Part shown: piece by piece, positions 17,172 to 24,277 of the stretch
Layout: each line of letters opens with the position of its first letter
Numbering within the stretch: position 1 is the stretch's first letter
Source of the DNA: Sphingomonas montana
GTDB lineage: Bacteria > Pseudomonadota > Alphaproteobacteria > Sphingomonadales > Sphingomonadaceae
Direction of reading: 5' to 3'
Length of the DNA: 64,000 nucleotides
NCBI RefSeq assembly: GCF_001956315.1
Contig: NZ_KV887144.1
Location: 77,272-141,271, forward strand
Translations under genes and position numbers: made by a program
Notes under the pieces: model-generated
What the model saw: only the letters and a program-made list of their open reading frames with translations
Databases searched by the model: none
What the model was told of the DNA's origin: nothing

Positions 17172-17891
17172 CTACAACCGGCCAATGCGGCCACCGTCGG
17201 CGACGATGTCTTCACCGGTGACGAAGCCCGCCGCTTCGGACACGAGGAAGAGCGCCAGCGCCGCGATGTCCTCGGGACGCCCTATGTCGGCCGGGTCGAT
17301 GACCTCCGCCCCGGACCTGATCGCCGGACTTGCATGGAGCAGCGGCGTATCGATCGCCCCGGGCAGGATGGCGTTGCACCGAATGCCGCGTTCGCGTCCC
17401 TCGATCGCGGTGGAGCGTGTCAGGCTGATGAGTGCGGCCTTGGATGCGGCATAGGATGCCACCAGTGTCGTCGTCCGCCGTCCATGGACCGACGCCACGT
17501 TGACGATCGCCCCGCCGGGGGACATGGCCCGCAACGCGAAGCCGGTCAGCAGGGCAGGCGCGATGAGGTTGACCGCAAGCAATCGCCGCCAGTCGTCCGC
17601 ATCCTGATCCTCGATCGGCTTGAAGATCATAACACCGGCCACGTTGACGAGAATGTCGATCGCGCCGAACCGCGCAATGCCTGTGTTCCAAGCCGCCTTG
17701 ACCGCCGCGGCTTCGCCCAGGTCCGCCGCGATCCACATGACGGTATCGCTTGCCGGGATGTCCGGCGTGGCGCCGTTGCGGTCTATCAGGACAAGGCGTG
17801 CGCCGGCGCGGGACAGGGCATGCGCCACCGCTCCACCGATCCCGCCCGCGGCCCCCGTGACGAAGGCCACTTTCCCGTCGAGATCTACCAT
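17172..17891 (-). CDS. SDR-family NAD(P)-dependent dehydrogenase, candidate galactose dehydrogenase
   Basis: 239 residues, classical short-chain dehydrogenase. The cofactor motif TGAAGGIGGAV is at about 12-22, and the acidic D at the end of the second strand (LVLIDRNG) suggests NAD. NVAGVM is at about 83-88. The catalytic Ser is in NVASVHG and the YAASK active site follows. Last gene of the minus-strand operon, its start overlaps the dgoD stop by 7 bases. Since the pathway runs galactose, galactonolactone, galactonate and this is the only dehydrogenase of the cluster, oxidation of galactose is the natural inference. SDRs are promiscuous, so another sugar or sugar acid is possible. Confidence 0.88.
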   Translation of the reverse strand: MVDLDGKVAFVTGAAGGIGGAVAHALSRAGARLVLIDRNGATPDIPASDTVMWIAADLGEAAAVKAAWNTGIARFGAIDILVNVAGVMIFKPIEDQDADDWRRLLAVNLIAPALLTGFALRAMSPGGAIVNVASVHGRRTTTLVASYAASKAALISLTRSTAIEGRERGIRCNAILPGAIDTPLLHASPAIRSGAEVIDPADIGRPEDIAALALFLVSEAAGFVTGEDIVADGGRIGRL

Positions 17892-19030
17892 TCGCGCAGC
17901 GACCCGTCGCGCCCGCGCCAGACTGGGTTACGCCAGCGATGCGGCCTGGTCGCCGCCGAGCGGACGGCATCCTCGTCGATGTCGACGCCGAGACCCGGCC
18001 CTTCGAGCACCTGCACCATACCCTCGCTGACGTTCAGGACCTCCGGGTTGCGGATATAGGTCAGCAGGTCCGCGTCGGCCTGATTGTAGTGGATGCCGAG
18101 CGACATTTCCTGGATGACGAAGTTCGGCGCGCTGGCGGCCACCTGAAGACTTGACGCGAGCGCGAGCGGGCCGATCGGGCAATGCGGAGCGAAGGCGACG
18201 TCATAGGCCTCCGCCATGGACGCGATGCGCCGACATTCCGATATGCCGCCGGCGTGGCTGAGATCCGGCTGCGCGACGTCGATGCTCGCGGCCTCGAAGA
18301 ACGGCTTGAAGTCCCAGCGGCTGTAGAGCCGTTCGCCGAATGCGATCGGGATGCTTGTGTGCGCCGCGACCTGCGCGATCGCCTCGGGTTGTTCGCTGGT
18401 CAGGATCTCCTCGACGAACAACGGATGCAAGGGTTCGAGCGCGCGGACCAGTTGCCGCGCCATCGGCTTGTGCACACGGCCATGGAAATCGATGCCGACG
18501 TCGACACCGGTTTCGCGCACGAGCGCCAGTCGTTCGACCGACGCGTCCACGGAGGCCGGACTGCCGAGCCATTCCATGTCCTCGGTGCCGTTCATCTTGA
18601 CGGCATCGAACCCTTGCAGGCGCCGTGCCTTGGCCGCTTCGGCAACGTCACCGGGCCGATCGCCCCCGATCCACGCATAGACGCGCATGCGATCGCGGAC
18701 GCGGCCGCCGAGCAGTTCCGAGACTGGGACGCCGAGCAGGCGACCCTTGAGGTCCCACAATGCCTGGTCGATGCCCGAGATCGCGGACATCAGGACGGGA
18801 CCGCCGCGATAGAAGCCGAGGCGGTACAGCATCTGCCAGATATCTTCGATCCGGTTCGCGTCGTGACCGATGATCCGGTCGCGCACCGCTTCCATCGCAC
18901 CGACGACCGCTTCGGCATGACCCTCCAGGCTCGCCTCGCCCCAGCCGACCGCGCCTTCGTCCGTCGTGAGGCGGACGAACAGCCAGCGCGGCGGCACTAG
19001 GAATGTGTCGACGCTTGAGATTCTATGCAT
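17885..19030 (-). CDS. dgoD: D-galactonate dehydratase
   Basis: 381 residues of the enolase superfamily (mandelate racemase/muconate-lactonising group). The sequence follows E. coli DgoD closely along its length: PPRWLFVRLTTDEG, GFYRGGPVLMSAISGIDQALWDLKG, VDVGIDFHGRVHKPMA, AFGERLYSRWDF, QPDLSHAGGISECRRIA, FAPHCPIGPLALA and the C-terminal WRNPVWR. Mg2+ ligands are the Asp of IDFHG, the Glu of FVEE and the Glu of FGERL, with His residues in DFHG and APHCP as acid/base. It dehydrates D-galactonate to 2-keto-3-deoxygalactonate. Start ATG 19030 overlaps the permease stop (ATGCATAG), so translation is coupled; the in-frame start at 19090 would lie inside the permease gene. Confidence 0.93.
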   Translation of the reverse strand: MHRISSVDTFLVPPRWLFVRLTTDEGAVGWGEASLEGHAEAVVGAMEAVRDRIIGHDANRIEDIWQMLYRLGFYRGGPVLMSAISGIDQALWDLKGRLLGVPVSELLGGRVRDRMRVYAWIGGDRPGDVAEAAKARRLQGFDAVKMNGTEDMEWLGSPASVDASVERLALVRETGVDVGIDFHGRVHKPMARQLVRALEPLHPLFVEEILTSEQPEAIAQVAAHTSIPIAFGERLYSRWDFKPFFEAASIDVAQPDLSHAGGISECRRIASMAEAYDVAFAPHCPIGPLALASSLQVAASAPNFVIQEMSLGIHYNQADADLLTYIRNPEVLNVSEGMVQVLEGPGLGVDIDEDAVRSAATRPHRWRNPVWRGRDGSLREW

Positions 19031-20012
19031 GGGAAGTCCCGTCTGGGGCCGCGACGCTGCGCCGCAGGCGGAAAGTGGGCAGGCGGCCACCCTGGCGCAG
19101 CCGATCGGCGACGACGGCGATCAGCAGGATGCCGCCGCGGACGACATATTGATAGAATGTCGGCACGTTCAGCAGGTTCAGCGCGTTTTGGGCCGCGCCC
19201 ATGATCAGGACGCCGACAACGACGCCGCCGATCGTGGCGATACCGCCCGACAGCGAGACACCGCCAAGCACGCATGCGGAAATAACGGCTAGTTCGAGGC
19301 CGACGCTCGTGTTCGGCTGTCCGCTGGTGATGCGCGCGGCAAGGACGATGCCCGCTAGACCCGCGACGAAGCCCTGTACGGCAAAGACGGTAATCCGCAC
19401 GCGCGTGACCGGGACGCCGGCCAGACGGGCTGCCTCCGGATTTCCGCCGATCGCCAGGATGTTTCGCCCGAATACTGTTCGATTGAGCAGGACGCCGAAG
19501 CCCGTGAAACTGGCAAGCATGACCCAGATCGGCCAGTTGATCCCGAGGAAGCCACCCGATCCGAGCGCGTAGAAGGACTCCGCCGGAATAGCGACGGATT
19601 CGCCACCCGAAGCGAGAAAGGCGAGGCCCCGGACGACCTCCATCGTGGCGAGCGTGACGATCAGCGAATTGACCTTCAGCCCGGCCACGACAGCGCCGTT
19701 GAACAACCCGACCAGGGTCCCGCCGGCAAGGCCCGCAACCACGCCCAGGCCCACGCTGCCGGTCGCGCCGATCACCACCGCCGTCAGAACGCCCGACAGC
19801 GCCACGGTCGATCCGACCGACAGGTCCACTTCGCGCATCGCGAGCACGAGCATCATGGTTGCCGCGATGGTGCCGACCAGCGTCACGGACAGCATGAGGC
19901 CGCGCAGATTGCGCAGCCCCATGAAGTCGGGGACGAACAGCGCGAGCACGGGCAGCAGCAGCACGAGCAGGATCAGCGGGCCCGATCGCTTGATGAGGTT
20001 CCGAACTGTCAT
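19023..20012 (-). CDS. Sugar ABC transporter permease (RbsC/AraH/MglC family)
   Basis: 329 residues with about eight to ten hydrophobic segments. Family signature LAMREVDLSVGSTVALSGVLTA at about 57-78, GNPEAARLAGV in the EAA-like cytoplasmic loop, and SVGLELAVISACVLGGVSLSGGIATIGG near the end. It forms the inner-membrane channel of a CUT2-type importer. Its ATG overlaps the stop of the ATPase gene (ATGA). Only one permease gene is present, as expected for a homodimeric CUT2 system. Confidence 0.92.
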   Translation of the reverse strand: MTVRNLIKRSGPLILLVLLLPVLALFVPDFMGLRNLRGLMLSVTLVGTIAATMMLVLAMREVDLSVGSTVALSGVLTAVVIGATGSVGLGVVAGLAGGTLVGLFNGAVVAGLKVNSLIVTLATMEVVRGLAFLASGGESVAIPAESFYALGSGGFLGINWPIWVMLASFTGFGVLLNRTVFGRNILAIGGNPEAARLAGVPVTRVRITVFAVQGFVAGLAGIVLAARITSGQPNTSVGLELAVISACVLGGVSLSGGIATIGGVVVGVLIMGAAQNALNLLNVPTFYQYVVRGGILLIAVVADRLRQGGRLPTFRLRRSVAAPDGTSHA

Positions 20013-21535
20013 GCGGGCATCCTGAGATCGGCGGGGGCGGAGGCGGACGCGTCCGCGTCGGGCAGCGCGAGGCGGAGCAGGCGCTCGGGACTGGCTTCGT
20101 CGCGGGACAGAATGCCGGAGATCCGCCCTTCCCGCATCACGACGATACGGTCGGCGACGCCAAGAACTTCCGGCATGTCGCTCGACGCGAACAGGATGCT
20201 GCCACCCTGCTCGGCGAACCGGTACATATGCGCGTAGATTTCACTGCGTGCCCCGACGTCGATCCCGCGGGTCGGTTCGTCGAACAACAGGATGCGTGCG
20301 TCGGCCATCAGCCATCGTGCGATGATCGCCTTCTGCTGGTTTCCGCCGGACAGCGTCGAGATCGCGACGTCCGTATTGGCTGCCTTGACGCGCATGCCCG
20401 CAATCTGTTCGCGGGTGACTGTCGCCTCCAACCGGTCGCGGAGCAGGGGCGTGGCACCGGCCCGATTGCGCCAGGCGAGCGCCACATTTTCCTGCACCGA
20501 TGCAAGCGGCACGATACCGTCGGCCTTTCGATCTTCCGGCAGAAGCGCGAGACCGGCCGCGATGGCCGCGCAAGGATCGTCAACAGGAAGATCGGCGCCG
20601 TTGATGCTCACCCCGCCACCGGTCCGCGGAACCGCGCCGAAGATGAGACGGAAGAGTTCCGAGCGGCCGGCCCCGACGAGCCCGAAAAATCCCAGGACCT
20701 CGCCACGTGCCAGATCGAGCGAGACCGGGGCCACAAGTCCCGGACCCGACAGGCCGCGGATCGACGCGACGGTCGGGCCGTGCGGACGTGCCCGCCAGTC
20801 ATAGATGTCGTTGATCGTCCGGCCCGCCATCGCGGACACGAGCCTGCCTTCATCCGCCGCGCTGACCGGCGCGGCATCGAGCACGTGACGCCCGTCGCGC
20901 AGGACGGTGGCGCTGTCGGCGAGCGCGAACACCTCTTCCATCCGGTGACTGACGTACAGGATCGCGCGGCCGTCGCGGCGAAGCTGCTCGATGATCTCCA
21001 TCAGCCGTGATGTCTCGCGTGCGCTGAGCGAACTTGTCGGTTCGTCGAAGGCGATGATGCGGGCATCGCGCAACAATGCACGGCCAATTTCGACCATCTG
21101 TCGTCGCCCGATCGACAGGTCGCCCAATCGAGCGTCCGGGTCGATCGGTTCACCGAGTCTGTCGAGGATCTCGCGGGCACGCCGCCGCAGTTCTCCACGA
21201 TCGACGAAGCCCAGGCGTCTCGGCAGTGCACCGAGCATCAGGTTCTCGCCGACACTCAGGTCCGGGACGAGCTGCAATTCCTGATGGATGATACTGATGC
21301 CGGCCGCCTGGCTTTCCGCGGGTGTGGCGAACCGTTGCGCGGTCCCGTCCACGAGGAGCGTGCCCGAGTCCGGCTGGTACTGGCCTGCCAAAATCTTGAG
21401 CAGCGTCGACTTGCCGGCGCCGTTTTCGCCGATCAACGCGCGCACCTCGCCCGGCGCGACCGAGAAGCTGACCCCGTCGAGAGCGACGACGCCCGGGAAG
21501 ACCTTGCCGACGGCGGCATATTCGAGTGCGGTCAC
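20009..21535 (-). CDS. Sugar ABC transporter ATP-binding protein, double cassette (RbsA/AraG/MglA family)
   Basis: 508 residues from GTG 21535, which overlaps the stop of the substrate-binding gene as GTGA; the frame is open further upstream to 21853, but that part is antisense-like arginine-rich sequence. Two ATPase domains in tandem: Walker A GENGAGKST (about 36-44), LSIGRRQMVEIGRAL, Walker B RIIAFDEPTSSLS; then a second half with a degenerate Walker A (GLVGAGRSEL), LSGGNQQKAIIARWL and ILLFDEPTRGIDVG. This is the typical CUT2 sugar importer arrangement. It energises uptake of a monosaccharide, inferred here to be galactose. Confidence 0.93.
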   Translation of the reverse strand: MTALEYAAVGKVFPGVVALDGVSFSVAPGEVRALIGENGAGKSTLLKILAGQYQPDSGTLLVDGTAQRFATPAESQAAGISIIHQELQLVPDLSVGENLMLGALPRRLGFVDRGELRRRAREILDRLGEPIDPDARLGDLSIGRRQMVEIGRALLRDARIIAFDEPTSSLSARETSRLMEIIEQLRRDGRAILYVSHRMEEVFALADSATVLRDGRHVLDAAPVSAADEGRLVSAMAGRTINDIYDWRARPHGPTVASIRGLSGPGLVAPVSLDLARGEVLGFFGLVGAGRSELFRLIFGAVPRTGGGVSINGADLPVDDPCAAIAAGLALLPEDRKADGIVPLASVQENVALAWRNRAGATPLLRDRLEATVTREQIAGMRVKAANTDVAISTLSGGNQQKAIIARWLMADARILLFDEPTRGIDVGARSEIYAHMYRFAEQGGSILFASSDMPEVLGVADRIVVMREGRISGILSRDEASPERLLRLALPDADASASAPADLRMPA

Positions 21536-22530
21536 GCCGCCGCCTCCCGCACCAGCAGGGACCGGTAGTTGTCGCGCGTCATCAACGTGCCGCTCGTCAG
21601 CGTCACCGGCGGTGGTTGGCGGCCGTCGTGGATCCAGCGGTACATGGCGATCGCCGTATCGTAGCCATGCCGGCGCGGGCTCAACAGGACGGATGCGTAG
21701 AAGCCCGTGGGACGTGTCTTGGAAAGATCCGCAATCGCGACTTCCGAACCGCCGATACCGATGCCGATGATGTCGGCGGCTTTCATCGACAGCCCTTCCG
21801 CCGCGCGGACGCCGCCGATCACGGTTTCGTCGTTCAGGCCGAGGACGATCCATTTGTCGACGCCGCCATGCGCGGTTAGGACCGGTGCCGCGGCGCTGAA
21901 CGCGCCTTCGGTATCGGTCGTGCGTTGCGGCGCGTCGAAGACGGCCGCCGCCGGATAGCCCGCCGCCCGCAGTGCGTCCACGGCACCGGTCAACCGTTCA
22001 CGACCGGTTTCCAGGGTATCGAAGCTGATCCGAAGGATGCCGGTTTCCGCGATCGTCCAGCCGCGCCGGCGCGCTTCCGCTGCGGCGCTGGCGCCGGCCA
22101 ACGTGCCGATCGCGCGAGCGGAGATGCCGACATGCGGTATACCCGGCACCGGGCGTCCGTCGGCTCCGGTCAATCGATCGTCGACGGACATCGCCTTCAG
22201 TTTCGTCTGGTCTGCAAATCGCGCAATGGCCGGGCCGAGCCGCGGATCGGGCGCGCAGATGATGAAGCCGCCTGCGTAGCGCGCGTAGAGTGTGTTCAAC
22301 GCGGACAGCACCCGATCGCCGTCTTCCGCACCGATCGCGATCAGTGAGAAGCCATACTCGCGTGCGGCGCTGCGCGCGAACCGCCATTCGTCCTGGAACC
22401 ACTGTTCCTGCGGTTGCTTGACCAGAAAGCCAATGCGGATGTCCCTGGGGTTCTGCACGCACCCGCCGAGCAGCGCTGCACCGCCCGCGACCGCCCCCCC
22501 GGCCAAACAAGATCTCCGCGTGAACTGCAC
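21532..22530 (-). CDS. Sugar-binding protein of the CUT2 ABC importer, Tat/lipoprotein-type leader
   Basis: 332 residues from GTG 22530. This start puts AGGATGAAGGG upstream and leaves the operator at 22585-22606 outside the gene; the longer ATG at 22587 would put it inside. The leader reads VQFTRRSCLAGGAVAGGAAL then LGGC, combining a twin-arginine pair with a lipobox cysteine. Periplasmic-binding-protein type 1 fold like AraF: IRIGFLVKQPQEQWFQDEWRFA at the first strand, FIICAPDP, WIVLGLNDETVIGGVRAAE, and GIGIGGSEVA near the hinge. It would be membrane-anchored in the periplasm and deliver an aldose to the permease. AraF-like proteins bind arabinose and galactose; the neighbouring galactonate genes favour galactose. 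Confidence 0.88.
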   Translation of the reverse strand: MQFTRRSCLAGGAVAGGAALLGGCVQNPRDIRIGFLVKQPQEQWFQDEWRFARSAAREYGFSLIAIGAEDGDRVLSALNTLYARYAGGFIICAPDPRLGPAIARFADQTKLKAMSVDDRLTGADGRPVPGIPHVGISARAIGTLAGASAAAEARRRGWTIAETGILRISFDTLETGRERLTGAVDALRAAGYPAAAVFDAPQRTTDTEGAFSAAAPVLTAHGGVDKWIVLGLNDETVIGGVRAAEGLSMKAADIIGIGIGGSEVAIADLSKTRPTGFYASVLLSPRRHGYDTAIAMYRWIHDGRQPPPVTLTSGTLMTRDNYRSLLVREAAA

Positions 22531-22584
22531 CGGTCGTCGCCCTTCATCCTCTGCGCGCAACATGCCGCGTCGATCGACAAGGGT

Positions 22585-22606
22585 CAAATAATATCATACT
22601 TATTTG
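22585..22606 (+). promoter_or_regulatory. Divergent-promoter operator, copy B (22-bp palindromic site)
   Basis: CAAATAA (22585-22591) and TTATTTG (22600-22606) are a perfect 7-bp inverted repeat around TATCATAC. The site lies between the divergent ABC/dgoD operon and the lactonase/regulator operon, so one site could control both. The core AATATCATACTTATT recurs in front of the TonB receptor gene (13211), and a variant lies in front of the GH36 gene (13102). Confidence 0.6.
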
Positions 22607-22619
22607 TTCAGGAGGCGAC

Positions 22620-23480
22620 ATGGCCGAGTATCGAATAGTTCCGCGCGTCACAGGCGACATATTGGGGGAGGGGCCGCTATGGAGTGCATCCCGCCAGCGG
22701 CTTTTCTGGGTCGACATCATGGGCCAGCGCCTGTGGTCGCTTTCGCTGGACGACGACCGGATCGAGAGCTGGGCAATGCCCGAACGGATCGGCTGGGTCG
22801 TCGAGCGAGGATCGGACGGCCGCCTTCTCGCGGGCTTTAAAAGCGGTATCGTCGCGCTATCACTCGATCCGATTTCGACCGAACGACTGTATGAACCGGA
22901 GCGCGACAGGCCCGACAATCGCCTGAACGACGCGAAGGTCGATAGCGCCGGCCGACTGTGGTTCGGCAGCAAGGACGACCGTGACCGAAACGCGAGCGGC
23001 GCGCTGTATCGACTCGATCCGGGCGGCATGCCGATCCGGGTCGATGACGGATACCGCGTCACAAACGGTCCGGCTTTCAGCCCGGACGGCAGGGTCCTGT
23101 ACCACACCGACAGCGGGCTCGGGCTGGTCTACCGCTTCGCCGTGGCCGCGGACGGGCAACTGGGTGAACGGGAGATATTCCTGCGGTTCGAACCCGGCTG
23201 GGGGAGCCCGGACGGTATGACGTCGGATCGTGAGGGTTGCCTGTGGATCGCGCACTGGGGTGGTGGCCGGGTTACCCGGTTCGATCCGTCCGGTCGGCCG
23301 ATGCGGTCGATCATGCTGCCAACGACCAATATCACCAGTTGCGCATTTGCCGGGAAGGGCATGGATCGGCTGTTCGTCACTTCTTCCAGGATCGACGCGG
23401 ACGGAGAGGCGCATGCCGGGGCGCTGTTCGAAGTCGACGCGCGCGTGATAGGGGGACCGACATACAGCTTCGGCGGTTGA
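22620..23480 (+). CDS. SMP-30/gluconolactonase family lactonase, candidate galactonolactonase
   Basis: 286 residues, ATG 22620 preceded by GGAGG. Six-bladed beta-propeller with the family's divalent-metal residues: Glu in LGEGPLWSASRQRLFWVDI (about 18), Asn in VTNGPAFSPDG, and Asp in GSPDGMTSDREGCLWIAHWGGGRV. RLNDAKVDSAGRLWFGSKDD is another family signature. Such enzymes hydrolyse sugar-1,4- or 1,5-lactones to the aldonic acid. Here it would open galactonolactone between the SDR dehydrogenase and DgoD. First gene of a two-gene plus-strand operon divergent from the ABC operon. Confidence 0.9.
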   Translation: MAEYRIVPRVTGDILGEGPLWSASRQRLFWVDIMGQRLWSLSLDDDRIESWAMPERIGWVVERGSDGRLLAGFKSGIVALSLDPISTERLYEPERDRPDNRLNDAKVDSAGRLWFGSKDDRDRNASGALYRLDPGGMPIRVDDGYRVTNGPAFSPDGRVLYHTDSGLGLVYRFAVAADGQLGEREIFLRFEPGWGSPDGMTSDREGCLWIAHWGGGRVTRFDPSGRPMRSIMLPTTNITSCAFAGKGMDRLFVTSSRIDADGEAHAGALFEVDARVIGGPTYSFGG

Positions 23481-23516
23481 GTATGGCGGCACTACCGATG
23501 CGATGCGAGGCAATGA

Positions 23517-24272
23517 ATGAACGAACAACCCGCGGCTTTCCTGGATCGCGCGTCAGGCATTGGCGAGGACGGGCGGAATCTGACGGGTAGCATCGTCAAC
23601 GACCTTGGCAGCATGATCGTTACCCAGATCTACACGCCGGGCCAGCCTTTTCCAACCGAAGCGGAACTGTGCCTGCGCTACGCGGCCAGTCGTCCGGTGT
23701 TGCGGGAAGCCGTCAAAATGCTCACGGCAAAGGGATTACTCCTGTCGCGAAAGCGCGCCGGCACGGTCGTTCAGCCGGAGGAAAGCTGGAACCTGCTCGA
23801 TCCCGACGTCCTGCGGTGGATGCTGGAACGGGCGTTCTCGATCGACTTGCTCATCGACTTCACCGAGATGCGCCTGGCGATCGAGCCACGCGCGGCGACA
23901 CTTGCCGCCCATTCCTCGACCGGACCGCAACGTCGCGCGATCATTGATGCGATCGATCGGATGTTCGCGGCCGAACGCGGGGAGGAGGACGCGCTGCAGG
24001 CCGATATCGGCTTCCACATCGCGGTTCTGCAGGCCAGCAACAACCGGTTCCTGCGGCAGTTCACGGACTTGGTCGATACAACGCTGCGATTCTCGATTCG
24101 GCGAACCAACGAATACAAGGGCGTGCCCCGTGCCAGTGCGCGCGATCATAAAAGAGTCGCCGACGCCATCACCGCTGGCGATGCCGATCTGGCCGCCGAA
24201 CGGATGTACGAGTTGATCAAGGGCGCGCTGGATCTGCTGCTGACCGCGGGCAAGCTCCCCAATCGGCCCTGA
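23517..24272 (+). CDS. FadR-type GntR transcriptional regulator, DgoR-like
   Basis: 251 residues. N-terminal winged helix (about 20-90): IVTQIYTPGQPFPTEAELCLRYAASRPVLREAVKMLTAKGLLLSRKRAGTVV. It is followed by an all-helical FCD effector domain with metal-binding candidates (DFTEMRLAIEPRAATLAA, DIGFHIAVLQASNNRF, DHKRVADAITAGDADLAAERM). FadR/FCD regulators typically bind a pathway acid such as galactonate and release DNA. The combination with dgoD and the WNLLDPDVLRWMLE segment, also found in DgoR proteins, supports a role as local repressor. It follows the lactonase gene by 36 bases. The TATCATAC sites are its likely targets. Confidence 0.9.
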   Translation: MNEQPAAFLDRASGIGEDGRNLTGSIVNDLGSMIVTQIYTPGQPFPTEAELCLRYAASRPVLREAVKMLTAKGLLLSRKRAGTVVQPEESWNLLDPDVLRWMLERAFSIDLLIDFTEMRLAIEPRAATLAAHSSTGPQRRAIIDAIDRMFAAERGEEDALQADIGFHIAVLQASNNRFLRQFTDLVDTTLRFSIRRTNEYKGVPRASARDHKRVADAITAGDADLAAERMYELIKGALDLLLTAGKLPNRP

Positions 24273-24277
24273 CGGGC

